A stretch of DNA of 64,000 bases from Pseudomonas sp. GR 6-02 (GCF_001655615.1 NZ_CP011567.1:1311001-1375000); one strand, 5' to 3'. Numbered from the stretch's first letter, positions 36,409 to 45,626 are shown. The notes: generated by a model not told the origin, from the letters alone. Numbers and translations: made by a program.

Positions 36409-37728
36409 TCAGTCGGTCTCGATCCGCGAATGCTTGCGGGTGTCTTTCATGGTCACGTACACCAGCAACGACACCGCGATGCACGCCGTGACATACCAGT
36501 AGTAACCGGTTTCCATGCCGATGCTCTTGAACCACAGGGCGATGTATTCAGCGGTACCGCCGAAGATCGACACGGTCAGTGCGTACGGCAGGCCGACGCC
36601 CAGGGCGCGGATTTCGGTCGGGAACAGTTCGGCTTTGACCACCGCGTTGATCGAGGTGTAGCCGCTGACGATGATCAGCGCCGCCATGATCAGGAAGAAC
36701 GCGCCCCACCAGCTCTGGATGGTGTGCAGGGTGGTCAGGATCGGTACGGTGAACAGCGTCCCGAGAATACCGAAGGCGATCAGGATCGGCCGACGACCGA
36801 CTTTATCCGACAGCCCGCCGATGATCGGTTGCAGGCACATGAACAGGAACAGCGTGGCCGCGGAAATCGTGGTGGAGTCGGAAATGCTCATGCCGACGGT
36901 GTTCACCAGGTATTTCTGCATGTACGTGGTGTAGGTGTAGAACGCCAGCGTGCCGCCCATGGTCAGGCCGACCACGGTCATCAGTTCCTTGGGATGGCGC
37001 AGCAAGGTGCGCATCGCGCTTTCTCGGGCTTTCTCTTTCTTGGTGAACGACTCGGTTTCTTCCATGCCACGACGCAGATACAACGCGACCACGGCACACA
37101 GCGCGCCGATGGCGAACGGAATACGCCAGCCCCAGGCGTACAGCTCTTCGGTGGTCAGGAAGTTTTGCAGCACGATCAGCACACCCAGGGCGATGAGCTG
37201 GCCGGAGATCAGCGTCACGTACTGGAAACTGGAGTAGAAGCCGCGACGTTCCTTGGTCGCCATCTCGCTGAGGTACGTCGCCGAGGTGCCGTACTCACCC
37301 CCCACCGACAAACCTTGTAGCAGGCGGGCGAACACCAGCAGGATCGGCGCGCCGATACCGATGGTTTCATAGCCCGGGCTCAGGGCGATCAGCAGCGAGC
37401 CGAAGCACATTAGGTAGACCGACGCCATGAGCGCGGCTTTACGGCCGGCCTTGTCAGCGTAGAGGCCCATCAGCCAACCGCCGATCGGGCGCATCAAAAA
37501 GCCCACGGCGAAGATTGCGGCGGTGTTGAGCAGTTGGGCGGTGGTGTCGCCTTTGGGGAAGAAGACTTTGGCGAAGTACAGGGAGAAGGCGGCGTAGACG
37601 TACCAGTCATACCACTCGACCATGTTGCCGACAGAGCCGCTGAAGATCGATTTGATCCGGCTGGCGGTGCTTCTTTCTTTAGCCGGCACGGCAGCCGACC
37701 CAAGGGGCAGGGCGTTGGAGTTATCCAT
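36409..37728 (-). CDS. kgtP: MFS organic-acid/proton symporter (KgtP-like)
   Basis: A 439-residue transporter of the metabolite:H+ symporter family with 12 spans. The signature GSVGNMVEWYDWYVYAAFSLYFAKVFFP and the loop motif GLYADKAGRKAALMASV match alpha-ketoglutarate permease (E. coli KgtP, 432 residues). AAGGATC lies eight bases before the ATG at 37728. A strong -24/-12 sigma-54 promoter lies 60-80 bases upstream, and the adjacent genes encode a sigma-54-dependent two-component system. This points to induction by an external C5 or C4 dicarboxylate. Confidence 0.87.
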   Translation of the reverse strand: MDNSNALPLGSAAVPAKERSTASRIKSIFSGSVGNMVEWYDWYVYAAFSLYFAKVFFPKGDTTAQLLNTAAIFAVGFLMRPIGGWLMGLYADKAGRKAALMASVYLMCFGSLLIALSPGYETIGIGAPILLVFARLLQGLSVGGEYGTSATYLSEMATKERRGFYSSFQYVTLISGQLIALGVLIVLQNFLTTEELYAWGWRIPFAIGALCAVVALYLRRGMEETESFTKKEKARESAMRTLLRHPKELMTVVGLTMGGTLAFYTYTTYMQKYLVNTVGMSISDSTTISAATLFLFMCLQPIIGGLSDKVGRRPILIAFGILGTLFTVPILTTLHTIQSWWGAFFLIMAALIIVSGYTSINAVVKAELFPTEIRALGVGLPYALTVSIFGGTAEYIALWFKSIGMETGYYWYVTACIAVSLLVYVTMKDTRKHSRIETD

Positions 37729-37790
37729 TGAAGGATCCTTCGTTTAATTGTTTTTGTGGAGCGCGTGTAAACGCAGCCTGCAGGGGCTAT

Positions 37791-37807
37791 AGCAGGAGCT
37801 GTGCCAA
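37791..37807 (-). promoter_or_regulatory. Sigma-54 (-24/-12) promoter of kgtP
   Basis: On the minus strand TTGGCACAGCTCCTGCT has the invariant GG and GC ten bases apart and an intact TGGCAC -24 block. The expected start near 37780 leaves a leader of about 50 bases to the ATG at 37728. Confidence 0.82.
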
Positions 37808-37845
37808 GGGGAGGAGGGCCGGTTTAGAGGGGGTGAGAGGTTTTG

Positions 37846-37865
37846 TTGAGCGGATAGTCGCTCAA
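37846..37865. promoter_or_regulatory. Candidate activator-binding palindrome for the NtrC-family regulator
   Basis: TTGAGCG, six bases, then CGCTCAA is a perfect 7-bp inverted repeat centred about 75 bases upstream of the expected sigma-54 start. A second palindrome, GCGGATTTCCGC, lies at 37883-37894. The position suits an upstream activating site for the MifR/DctD-like protein (inferred). Confidence 0.5.
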
Positions 37866-37902
37866 GGTATGCGTAAGTATGAGCGGATTTCCGCCGATCA
37901 CT

Positions 37903-38039
37903 TGTGGCGAGGGGGCTTGCCCCCGTTGGAGTGCGAAGCGCTCCCCGGCATTTTTTCAGGTACACCACATTTGCAGATTTTATGACTGCTTCGCAGCCGA
38001 ACGGGGCGATGCGGCGTTCCGACAAGCCCCCTCGCCACA
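37903..38039. repeat. REPIN copy 4 (divergent CGAGGGGGCTTGCCCCC variant)
   Basis: The left arm TGTGGCGAGGGGGCTTGC at 37903 pairs with GCAAGCCCCC-type sequence ending in CTCGCCACA at 38039, with some mismatches. It ends two bases before the stop codon of the response-regulator gene. Confidence 0.8.
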
Positions 38040-38041
38040 GG

Positions 38042-39376
38042 TCATGTGTCGGATATGAACATCTCCCGGCTCAACCCATGGCGCTGCATCTTTTCATTGA
38101 AGGTCCGGCGCGGCAGTTGCAGTTCTTCAAGCACCGCTTTCACATCGCCCTTATGCCGGGTCAGCGCCGCGCGCAAGCAATGCGCTTCGAAGGCTTCCTG
38201 CTGCGCCGCCAGTGACTGGCCGGGATCGATCCCCACCGGTTCCGGTTCGCCGAGGCCCAGCACCTGGCGCTCGGCGACGTTCGCCAGCTCGCGCACATTG
38301 CCTGGCCAGTCGTGGCTCAGCAGATGGCTCAATTGCGGCCCGCTCAACGGTGGAAAGGTACGGCCAAGACGTTCGGCGGCACTCTGCGCGAAGAACTCGA
38401 ACAACAGCGGAATGTCTTCACGCCGATCACGCAACGGCGGCAGCCGCAGCTCGGCGACGTTCAAGCGATAGGCCAAATCCTCGCGAAAACGCCCGGCCCG
38501 GGCTTCATCCAGCAAGTCGGGTTTGGTCGCGGCGATGATCCGCAAATCCACGCGGATGCTCTGGTTGGAGCCCAATCGCTCGAGCTTCTGTTCCTGCAAC
38601 ACCCGCAGCAGCTTCACCTGCTGCGCCAGCGGCATGCTTTCGATTTCATCGAGAAACAGTGTGCCGCCGTCGGCGTATTCGAGCTTGCCGATGCGTTTGC
38701 CCTGGGCGCCGGTGAACGCGCCGCTCTCATGGCCGAACAGTTCGGCCTCGAACAACTGCTCGGGAATCGCCGCGCAGTTCAGCGCGACAAAGGGTTTGTC
38801 GGCGCGGGGGCCGAAGTCGTGCAGGCAGCGGGCAACCAGTTCCTTGCCGCTGCCGGTTTCGCCACGGATCAGCACATTGACCGGCAGCGTCGCCAGATCC
38901 AGCACTTGCCGGCGCAGTGTCTGCAAACCACGGGACACTCCCAGCAGGGTGGCATCGAGTTTGGCGCGATTGTCGGCCTGTTCGTGCAGGGCACGGTTTT
39001 CCAGCACCAGCCGGCGCTTGTCCAGCGCCCGACGCAGGCTGCTCAGCAGGGTTTCCGGGCTGAAGGGTTTTTCGAGGAAATCGTAGGCGCCATCGCGCAT
39101 CGCTTCGACGGCCATCGGCACATCGCCGTGACCGGTCAGCAAGATCACCGGCAAATCGGCGTCGCGGTGCTGCACTTCGGCCAGCAGCTCCAGCCCGCTC
39201 ATGCCGGGCATGCGCACATCGCTGAGAATCACCCCGGGGAAGTGTTTCGGCAGTTGCGCCAGGCACTCATCGGCGCGGCTGAACAGCTGCACCTCGAACC
39301 CCGACAGGCTCAGCCACTGTTCGACGGCGCTGCGGATGCTGCTTTCGTCATCGACCACCATCACCGAATTGAGCAT
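38042..39376 (-). CDS. mifR: Sigma-54-dependent response regulator (MifR/DctD-like)
   Basis: A 444-residue NtrC-family regulator. The receiver domain (residues 5-120) has the phospho-acceptor Asp in GVILSDVRMPGMSG. The AAA+ domain has Walker A GETGSGKE, the sigma-54-contacting loop ESGAFTGAQ and Walker B GGTLFLDEIE. A C-terminal Fis-type helix-turn-helix is in VKAVLEELQLPRRTFNEKMQ. Its start overlaps the kinase stop by one base. The probable target is the kgtP promoter about 350 bases beyond its stop. In P. aeruginosa MifSR controls alpha-ketoglutarate use; a DctD role in C4-dicarboxylate uptake is the alternative. Confidence 0.83.
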   Translation of the reverse strand: MLNSVMVVDDESSIRSAVEQWLSLSGFEVQLFSRADECLAQLPKHFPGVILSDVRMPGMSGLELLAEVQHRDADLPVILLTGHGDVPMAVEAMRDGAYDFLEKPFSPETLLSSLRRALDKRRLVLENRALHEQADNRAKLDATLLGVSRGLQTLRRQVLDLATLPVNVLIRGETGSGKELVARCLHDFGPRADKPFVALNCAAIPEQLFEAELFGHESGAFTGAQGKRIGKLEYADGGTLFLDEIESMPLAQQVKLLRVLQEQKLERLGSNQSIRVDLRIIAATKPDLLDEARAGRFREDLAYRLNVAELRLPPLRDRREDIPLLFEFFAQSAAERLGRTFPPLSGPQLSHLLSHDWPGNVRELANVAERQVLGLGEPEPVGIDPGQSLAAQQEAFEAHCLRAALTRHKGDVKAVLEELQLPRRTFNEKMQRHGLSREMFISDT

Positions 39377-41136
39377 CAGGCAGCTACCTCCAGATCAATG
39401 GGCAACGTCAGGCTGAACACCGCGCCTTTTTCGCCATTATCGGCGCTCAGGCGTCCGCCCGCTTCGTGGACGATGGCAAAGGACACGGCCAGCCCCAAGC
39501 CCAGGCCATCACCCACCGGCTTAGTGGTAAAGAATGGATCGAACACCTGGCTCAAGTGTTCTTCGGCAATGCCGCCGCCATTGTCGATCACACTCAGGCG
39601 CCATAGCTGTTCATCGGCTTCGAGGCGGATTTCCAGACGCTTGCAGGGTTTGCCCTGCATGGCGTCCAGGGCGTTGCGCAGCAGGTTGATCAGCACCTGT
39701 TCCAGACGAATCGCATCGCCACGCACCCAGGCCGGACGGGTCAGGTGCAGCACCAGGCTGACCTGTTCATCGCGCAGGCGCGCGTCGAGCAATTGCAGGG
39801 CCTGATCCACCACCGCCGCCAGATCCAGCCGTTCGCGCAAACCGCTGGGGCTTTTGCGCGCGAAGGTTTTCAGGTGGCCGGTGAGGGCGGCCATGCGCGT
39901 GAGCATGTCGTCCACCGGTTTGAGCGCCTTGTAGGCGTCGTCGACCCGGCCGTGATCGAGTAGCAACCTCAGCGTAGCAAGCTGCATGCGCTGGGCGGTC
40001 AGGGGCTGATTGATTTCATGGGCCAGCGCTGCGGACATCTGCCCCAGCGCCGCGAGTTTGGCCGATTGCACCAGTCCGTCCTGAGCGGTGCGCAGGTCAC
40101 GGGTGCGTTCTTCCACCAGTTGTTCGAGTTCTTCGCGGCTGCGTTGGCGCATTTTGGCCAGGCGCCAGCGTTGATTAAGGAACAGCAACAGAAACACCAG
40201 CGCCAGCCACAACCCGGCAGCGGCGAGCGCGGCGTTACGGATGTCTTCGAAGGCGACTTGTGGGCGGCGCAGCAGGTGCAAGGTCCAGCCTTCAGTGGTC
40301 AGCGGCAGCGATTCCCACAAGTAGTTTGCCGTGCCGTCAGGACCGACGACGCGCGCCAGATCACTGTTGTCGTCAAAGCGCTGCAGCGATTGGTAATCCA
40401 GCGGTGTCAGCGGTTGTTTGTCGTATTGGCGGGTGGCCTTGAGCTCGGTGTGATCGCTGTCGTTCAACGGTTTTAACAGGCGATAGCGCCAGCCCGGCTG
40501 GTTGGCAATGAAGATGATCCCGCGCGCATCGCTGACCAGCAACGTGTCGCTGCCCTGACGCCATTCGCGCTCCAGTTCCGGGAATTCCAGTTTCACCACC
40601 ATGGCGCCGAGGAACTCGCCGCTGTCGCGGGTCACCGCGCTGGAGAGAAAGTAACCGGGAATGCCACTGGTGACGCCTACCGCATAAAAGCGCCCGGCGC
40701 CCTGGGTGCGGGTCTGGCTGAAGTAAGGGCGAAAACCGTAGTTGTGGCCGACGTAACTGCTGGGCAAACGCCAATTGCTGGCGGCCACGGCCAGGCCGGT
40801 GCGGTCGAGCAGTTCCAGGGTCGAGGACTGCGCGGCACCGTTGATTTTTTCCAGTTTGCGGTTCAGTGCGTCCTGTTGCTCAGGCGTTACCGGGCCATCG
40901 AGCGCGGCGCGTAACTCCGGGTCCAGTGCCAGCACGGCGGGCAGGGCGCGGTAGCGGTCGATCAGGGTATGCAGGGAATTGGCGTACAGCGCCAGTTGCT
41001 GGTTGGCGCGGGCGGCGTCTTCTTCCAGCGCCTGGCGTTCGGCGTGGCGGATGGCCAGGGTGGCGGCGAGGACGGCACCGGCGACGATCAGCAGGGAGTA
41101 CAACGACAGACGCAGGGTACGGGAGGTCGGCAGCAT
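39376..41136 (-). CDS. mifS: Sensor histidine kinase (MifS/DctB-like)
   Basis: A 586-residue membrane kinase. It has an N-terminal span (residues about 8-30), a long periplasmic dCache-type sensor with RFYAVGVTSGIPGYFLSSAVTRD, a second span near 310-330, and a coiled coil. The H-box is ALAHEINQPLTAQR, the N-box NLLRNALDAMQGK and the G-boxes DNGGGIAE and GLGLGLAV. This is the DctB subgroup. The start at 41136 is chosen because the hydrophobic anchor begins there; the frame is open to 41211. It is coupled to the regulator gene by a TGATG overlap. Confidence 0.85.
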   Translation of the reverse strand: MLPTSRTLRLSLYSLLIVAGAVLAATLAIRHAERQALEEDAARANQQLALYANSLHTLIDRYRALPAVLALDPELRAALDGPVTPEQQDALNRKLEKINGAAQSSTLELLDRTGLAVAASNWRLPSSYVGHNYGFRPYFSQTRTQGAGRFYAVGVTSGIPGYFLSSAVTRDSGEFLGAMVVKLEFPELEREWRQGSDTLLVSDARGIIFIANQPGWRYRLLKPLNDSDHTELKATRQYDKQPLTPLDYQSLQRFDDNSDLARVVGPDGTANYLWESLPLTTEGWTLHLLRRPQVAFEDIRNAALAAAGLWLALVFLLLFLNQRWRLAKMRQRSREELEQLVEERTRDLRTAQDGLVQSAKLAALGQMSAALAHEINQPLTAQRMQLATLRLLLDHGRVDDAYKALKPVDDMLTRMAALTGHLKTFARKSPSGLRERLDLAAVVDQALQLLDARLRDEQVSLVLHLTRPAWVRGDAIRLEQVLINLLRNALDAMQGKPCKRLEIRLEADEQLWRLSVIDNGGGIAEEHLSQVFDPFFTTKPVGDGLGLGLAVSFAIVHEAGGRLSADNGEKGAVFSLTLPIDLEVAA

Positions 41137-41300
41137 GCTGGCGCAAACAGAGAGTAAGTCGGGCGGGCACCATACCATGCAGGTGATCGGCTCGGCGTCC
41201 TGTTCGCGCACTCACCGATCGTTCGGGCGACTGACAGGCTTGAGAGTTGCCAAAGTACCAGGTTTTTCTATCGCGAACGGTTTGGACACTGGATAAAAAA

Positions 41301-41336
41301 AACGGCCGGGTCATCCATAACGATGAGCCGGCCGTA
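41301..41336 (-). terminator. Terminator after the fumarase gene
   Basis: ACGGCCGG...TCATC, a short loop, then GATGA...CCGGCCGT gives a long, nearly perfect stem. On the minus strand a run of seven T follows. It lies 18 bases after the fumarase stop. Confidence 0.88.
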
Positions 41337-41353
41337 CGGGCAGACTGAAGCGC

Positions 41354-42877
41354 TTACTGCACTTCCACCGCCAGGCTTTCGCTGATCTTCTGCTGCCAGA
41401 TCGCAGGGCCAGTGATGTGTACCGACTCACCCTTGCTGTCCACCGCAACGGTGACCGGCATGTCTTTCACGTCGAACTCGTAGATCGCTTCCATCCCCAG
41501 TTCGGCGAACGCCACCACGCGGGATTTCTTGATCGCTTGCGCCACCAGGTAAGCCGCGCCGCCGACTGCCATCAGGTAAACGGCTTTGTGGTCCTTGATC
41601 GCTTCGATTGCGGTCGGGCCGCGCTCGGATTTGCCGATCATGCCCAACAGGCCGGTTTGCTCGAGGATCTGACGGGTGAACTTGTCCATCCGCGTAGCGG
41701 TAGTCGGGCCAGCCGGGCCAACCACTTCTTCGCGCACCGGATCAACCGGGCCGACGTAGTAGATGAAGCGACCTTTCAGGTCCACCGGCAGGGTTTCACC
41801 CTTGTTCAGCATCTCGACCATGCGCTTGTGCGCGGCGTCGCGACCGGTGAGCATCTTGCCGTTGAGCAGGACGGTTTCGCCCGGCTTCCAGCTCTGCACT
41901 TCTTCCGGCGTCAGGGTGTCGAGGTTGACGCGACGGGCCGACGGGCCGGCTTCCCAGACGATTTCCGGGTAGGCGTCCAGCGGTGGCGCTTCCAGCGAGG
42001 CCGGGCCGGAACCGTCGAGCACGAAGTGCGCGTGACGGGTGGCGGCGCAGTTCGGGATCATGCACACCGGCAGGGAGGCGGCGTGGGTCGGGTAATCCAT
42101 GATCTTCACGTCGAGCACGGTGGTCAGACCGCCCAGGCCCTGGGCACCGATGCCCAGTTGGTTGACCTTCTCGAACAGCTCCAGGCGCATCTCTTCGATA
42201 CGGTTCTGCGGGCCGCGTGCTTTAAGCTCGTGAATGTCGATGGATTCCATCAACACTTCCTTGGCCATCACGGCGGCTTTCTCGGCGGTGCCGCCGATGC
42301 CGATGCCGAGCATGCCCGGTGGGCACCAGCCGGCGCCCATGGTCGGAACGGTTTTCAAAACCCAGTCGACGATCGAGTCGGACGGGTTGAGCATGGCCAT
42401 TTTCGACTTGTTCTCGGAACCGCCGCCCTTGGCCGCCACGTCCACTTCCACGGTGTTACCCGGAACGATGGAGTAGTGGATAACGGCCGGGGTATTGTCC
42501 TTGGTGTTTTTACGAGCGCCCGCCGGGTCGGCGAGGATCGAGGCACGCAGGACGTTTTCCGGCAGGTTGTAAGCCCGGCGCACGCCTTCGTTGATCATGT
42601 CGTCCAGGCCCATGGTGGCGCCATCCCAACGTACGTCCATGCCTACGCGCACGAACACGGTGACGATGCCGGTGTCCTGGCAGATCGGGCGGTGGCCGGT
42701 GGCGCACATGCGCGAGTTGATCAGGATTTGCGCGATGGAGTCGCGGGCTGCCGGCGATTCTTCACGCAGGTAGGCCTCGTGCATCGCCTGGATGAAATCC
42801 ACGGGGTGGTAGTAGGAAATGAATTGCAGGGCGTCAGCAACGCTCTGAATCAGGTCGTCTTGCTTGATCACGGTCAT
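41354..42877 (-). CDS. fumA: Class I (iron-sulfur) fumarate hydratase
   Basis: A 507-residue oxygen-sensitive 4Fe-4S fumarase (FumA/FumB family) of the TCA cycle, interconverting fumarate and malate. The two halves of the family are fused. Cluster cysteines are visible in MCATGHRPICQDTGIV and CMIPNCAATRHAHF. AGGAG nine bases before the ATG at 42877 fixes the start. A strong terminator follows. Gene order next to sadC matches PAO1 PA4333. Confidence 0.93.
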   Translation of the reverse strand: MTVIKQDDLIQSVADALQFISYYHPVDFIQAMHEAYLREESPAARDSIAQILINSRMCATGHRPICQDTGIVTVFVRVGMDVRWDGATMGLDDMINEGVRRAYNLPENVLRASILADPAGARKNTKDNTPAVIHYSIVPGNTVEVDVAAKGGGSENKSKMAMLNPSDSIVDWVLKTVPTMGAGWCPPGMLGIGIGGTAEKAAVMAKEVLMESIDIHELKARGPQNRIEEMRLELFEKVNQLGIGAQGLGGLTTVLDVKIMDYPTHAASLPVCMIPNCAATRHAHFVLDGSGPASLEAPPLDAYPEIVWEAGPSARRVNLDTLTPEEVQSWKPGETVLLNGKMLTGRDAAHKRMVEMLNKGETLPVDLKGRFIYYVGPVDPVREEVVGPAGPTTATRMDKFTRQILEQTGLLGMIGKSERGPTAIEAIKDHKAVYLMAVGGAAYLVAQAIKKSRVVAFAELGMEAIYEFDVKDMPVTVAVDSKGESVHITGPAIWQQKISESLAVEVQ

Positions 42878-43431
42878 CGAGTCGCGCTCCTCTAAAAGAC
42901 GGGAACATTCAATAAGGTGCCTGCGGCTTGGGTGCATCGGTCGGTCGCAGACACCTTTCAAGGCACGCCGGGCATGCTGGCGCGACGCTAAAAAGGCGCG
43001 GCAGTATACCGCGCATCAAAGGCGGGTACATCTGTTGACAGTCAAACGTTGGTCGCATACATCGCCGGTGCGGATCGCCACGAATCCTGATATAGCCGCA
43101 CAACGCGAACCTGTAGCAGCTGCCGAAGGCTGCGTTCGGCTGCGAAGCAGTCGCAATATCAGAGATTTGCGGTATGTCAGGCAGACCGTGTCAGCCGGAT
43201 TCACGACTGCTTCGCAGCCGAACGCAGCCTCGCAAGCTCGACAGCTGCTACAGCGAACGCAGTCTTCGGCAGCTGCTACCTGGAATGCAGCAAGGCTCGA
43301 CTCACAGGAAGCGGGTCATGGGTTTGACGCCAGATTTTCGCCACAAAAATTGAATGGTCATTTATCAGACTCGCCACTAAAGTGGCATCCGGCCTGTAGA
43401 GTAGGACACTCTGACAGCCTCCTTTCGCACG
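42878..43431. other. Intergenic region with composite repeat
   Basis: 554 bases without a convincing gene. It contains the fumarase promoter side (about 42880-43010) and the composite inverted repeat at 43111-43279. The remaining 150 bases before sadC are lower in GC and presumably hold the sadC promoter. Confidence 0.6.
43111..43279. repeat. Composite CTGTAGCAGCTGCCG repeat
   Basis: The left arm at 43111-43153 (CTGTAGCAGCTGCCGAAGG...) has an inverted partner at 43204-43253 carrying a short insertion (CGCAAGCTCGA). A third copy of part of the arm, ending in AGCTGCTACC, follows at 43254-43279. This is a three-arm element rather than a simple pair. Confidence 0.75.
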
Positions 43432-44550
43432 GTGAATCAACGATTGACCCATAACGCCATCCAGCGGCTTTTGCTCAAACGCTTTGCCCTTGCGGCCGGC
43501 ACTTATGCCCTGGCCTTGCTGCTGGTGTGGCTGGCGTTTTTCACCGGCCATTACAACGACTCCCTTGCTGGCATGGTGATCGGCAGCGTGTTGACGGTGT
43601 TCAGTCAGGCCGTGTTGTTCGCGGTGTTTTACAGCGGCACGAACCTGCGGTGTTCCGACCCCAGCCTGACCGAAGTGCAAATTCTGCTGGGGCTGAGTTG
43701 GCAATCCTGGCTGATCGCCCATCTGGACGAGGCGCGCGGTGCGTTTCTGGTGTTTTACCTGCTGATCCTGTTGTTCGGGCTGTTTCATCTGTCGCGTATT
43801 GCTTTTGTGCGTTGCGCGTTGCTGGTGTTTTTCAGTTTCAGCGCCATCACGTTATGGGAGCTCTACCACTTCGAGCTGCACGACCCGACGCAGTCCCTGT
43901 TGCAGGTGTGCGTGCTGTTTGTGGTGCTCGGCTGGCTGGTGCTCTATGCCCGTTACGTCCAGGTGTCGCGCCAGCGTATGCGGCAGCGGCGGTTCGCCTT
44001 GCAGGCGCATCAAGACACCCTGCGCGGGATGATGCGCCAGCTCGAAGGCCTGGTGGCGACCGACGAACTCACCGGGCTGTTCAACCGCCGGCATTTCCTG
44101 CGCCTGGCCTCCCGCGAGTTGAACGCCATGGAAGTCGGTGTGGTGCATGGCCTGGCGCTGATCGACCTCGACCACTTCAAACGCATCAACGATGTTCACG
44201 GCCACGCCGCCGGTGATCAGGTGCTGCAAGCGTTCGCCGGAGTGGCCACGGCCTGCCTGCGCGATGGCGATATTCTGGCCCGTTATGGCGGTGAAGAATT
44301 CGTGGTGTTGTTGCCCGATTGCGATGCCGAGCGCCTGACGGCCTGTTGCGAGCGCTTGCGCATAGCCTTCATGGATGTCGAATTGGTCGGCCTGGAGATC
44401 GCCCATCTCAGCCTGTCGGCGGGCATGACCTTGTTGGAACTGGGCCACGATCTGGATCACGCCTTGCACCGCGCCGATCAGGCGCTGTACCGCGCCAAGC
44501 GTGACGGCCGTAACCGTTGCGCGGCCGCCTGGGAGAATGTCGATGCCTGA
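43432..44550 (+). CDS. sadC: Diguanylate cyclase SadC
   Basis: A 372-residue membrane diguanylate cyclase. About six N-terminal spans (to residue 180) are followed by a GGDEF domain with LIDLDHFKRINDVHGHAAGD and active site RYGGEEF. An intact RxxD inhibitory site, RDGD, lies five residues before it, so product feedback is expected. Start is GTG at 43432 with no clear ribosome site; an in-frame stop at 43402 rules out a much longer form. Identity rests on position between fumarase and ferredoxin reductase, as for PAO1 SadC (PA4332), which is longer. SadC makes c-di-GMP and promotes biofilm. Confidence 0.82.
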   Translation: MNQRLTHNAIQRLLLKRFALAAGTYALALLLVWLAFFTGHYNDSLAGMVIGSVLTVFSQAVLFAVFYSGTNLRCSDPSLTEVQILLGLSWQSWLIAHLDEARGAFLVFYLLILLFGLFHLSRIAFVRCALLVFFSFSAITLWELYHFELHDPTQSLLQVCVLFVVLGWLVLYARYVQVSRQRMRQRRFALQAHQDTLRGMMRQLEGLVATDELTGLFNRRHFLRLASRELNAMEVGVVHGLALIDLDHFKRINDVHGHAAGDQVLQAFAGVATACLRDGDILARYGGEEFVVLLPDCDAERLTACCERLRIAFMDVELVGLEIAHLSLSAGMTLLELGHDLDHALHRADQALYRAKRDGRNRCAAAWENVDA

Positions 44551-45478
44551 GTTACGGGTCGGCGAACGCCAATGGGCAGTGGCGGCGGGCAGTAACCTGC
44601 TCGATGCCCTCAATCAAAACGGCGTGCCGGTGCCCTATAGCTGCCGCGCCGGCAGTTGCCACGCGTGCCTGGTCAAATGTGTCGAGGGCCTGCCCAGCGA
44701 CAGCCGTCCCGATGCCTTGAGCAATGAACAGCGCCAGCAGGGTTGGCGGTTGGCCTGTCAGTGCCAGGTGGTTGACGATCTGCAAGTCGAAACTTTTGAC
44801 CCGCTGCGCGATGGTCTTGCCGCGCAAGTGGTCGCCAGCGATTGGCTGAGCGCCAGCGTGTTGCGCTTGCGCCTGAGCAGCGAGCGCCCGTTGCGCTATC
44901 AGGCGGGGCAGCATCTGGTGTTGTGGGCGGGGCAGGTGGCGCGGCCATATTCCCTGGCCAGCCTGCCGGAAGAAGACCGCTTTCTGGAATTCCACCTCGA
45001 TTGCCGTCAACCGGGGGAGTTCAGTGACGCGGCGCGTCGCTTGAAAATCGGCGATCCGATCCGCCTCGGCGAGTTGCGCGGCGGGGCGCTGCATTACGAT
45101 CCGGACTGGCACACCCGCCCGCTGTGGTTGCTGGCGGCCGGCACCGGTCTGGGGCCGCTGTTCGGCATCTTGCGCGAAGCGTTGCGTCAGCATCACCAGG
45201 GCGCCATCCGCGTCATTCACCTGGCCCATGATGCCAGTGAGCATTATCTGGCCAAACCCCTGCAAGCCATGGCCGAGGGCCGTGAAAACCTTAATGTCGA
45301 GCTGTGGACGGCGGCCGAGTTGCCCGCGGCTTTGGCGCAACTGCGCCTTGTTTCCCGGCAAACCCTGGCCTTAGTCTGCGGAGCACCCGACAGCGTCGAC
45401 GCCTTTGCCCGGCGCCTGTACCTGGCGGGTTTGCCGCGCAATCAACTGCTGGCGGATGTCTTTGTACCCCATGGTTGA
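44543..45478 (+). CDS. 2Fe-2S ferredoxin/NAD(P)H reductase (PA4331-like)
   Basis: A 311-residue electron-transfer protein with three parts. The N-terminal plant-type 2Fe-2S ferredoxin domain carries ligands CRAGSCHAC and a distal ACQC. An FAD-binding barrel contains ARPYSLAS, and the NAD(P)-binding domain has LLAAGTGLGPLFGILREAL. It is like CDP-6-deoxy-glucoseen reductase or phenol hydroxylase reductases, but no oxygenase partner is next to it. It overlaps sadC by eight bases and has GGGAG seven bases before its ATG, so it is co-expressed with sadC. Confidence 0.85.
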   Translation: MPELRVGERQWAVAAGSNLLDALNQNGVPVPYSCRAGSCHACLVKCVEGLPSDSRPDALSNEQRQQGWRLACQCQVVDDLQVETFDPLRDGLAAQVVASDWLSASVLRLRLSSERPLRYQAGQHLVLWAGQVARPYSLASLPEEDRFLEFHLDCRQPGEFSDAARRLKIGDPIRLGELRGGALHYDPDWHTRPLWLLAAGTGLGPLFGILREALRQHHQGAIRVIHLAHDASEHYLAKPLQAMAEGRENLNVELWTAAELPAALAQLRLVSRQTLALVCGAPDSVDAFARRLYLAGLPRNQLLADVFVPHG

Positions 45479-45489
45479 GCGCTGATTGC

Positions 45490-45599
45490 TGTGGCGAGGG
45501 GGCTCGCCCCCGTTGGGCTGCGAAGCGGCCCCAAAAGTTTGTGAGCGCTGCGCACTGGAGCGCCAGCCCGGTCAAGCGGGAGCAAGCTCCCTCGCCACA
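45490..45599. repeat. REPIN copy 5
   Basis: The left arm TGTGGCGAGGGGGCTCGCCC at 45490 pairs with the right arm of the common type, GGGAGCAAGCTCCCTCGCCACA, ending at 45599. The two halves are of different subtypes. It fills the gap between the reductase and crotonase genes. Confidence 0.85.
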
Positions 45600-45626
45600 G
45601 TTGATCCTCTCAGATCAGGACACGCC

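Noticed and set aside
41417..42895. 492-codon plus-strand frame opposite fumarase
   Set aside because: His-rich antisense frame with no domain; the fumarase reading has cluster cysteines and a ribosome site.
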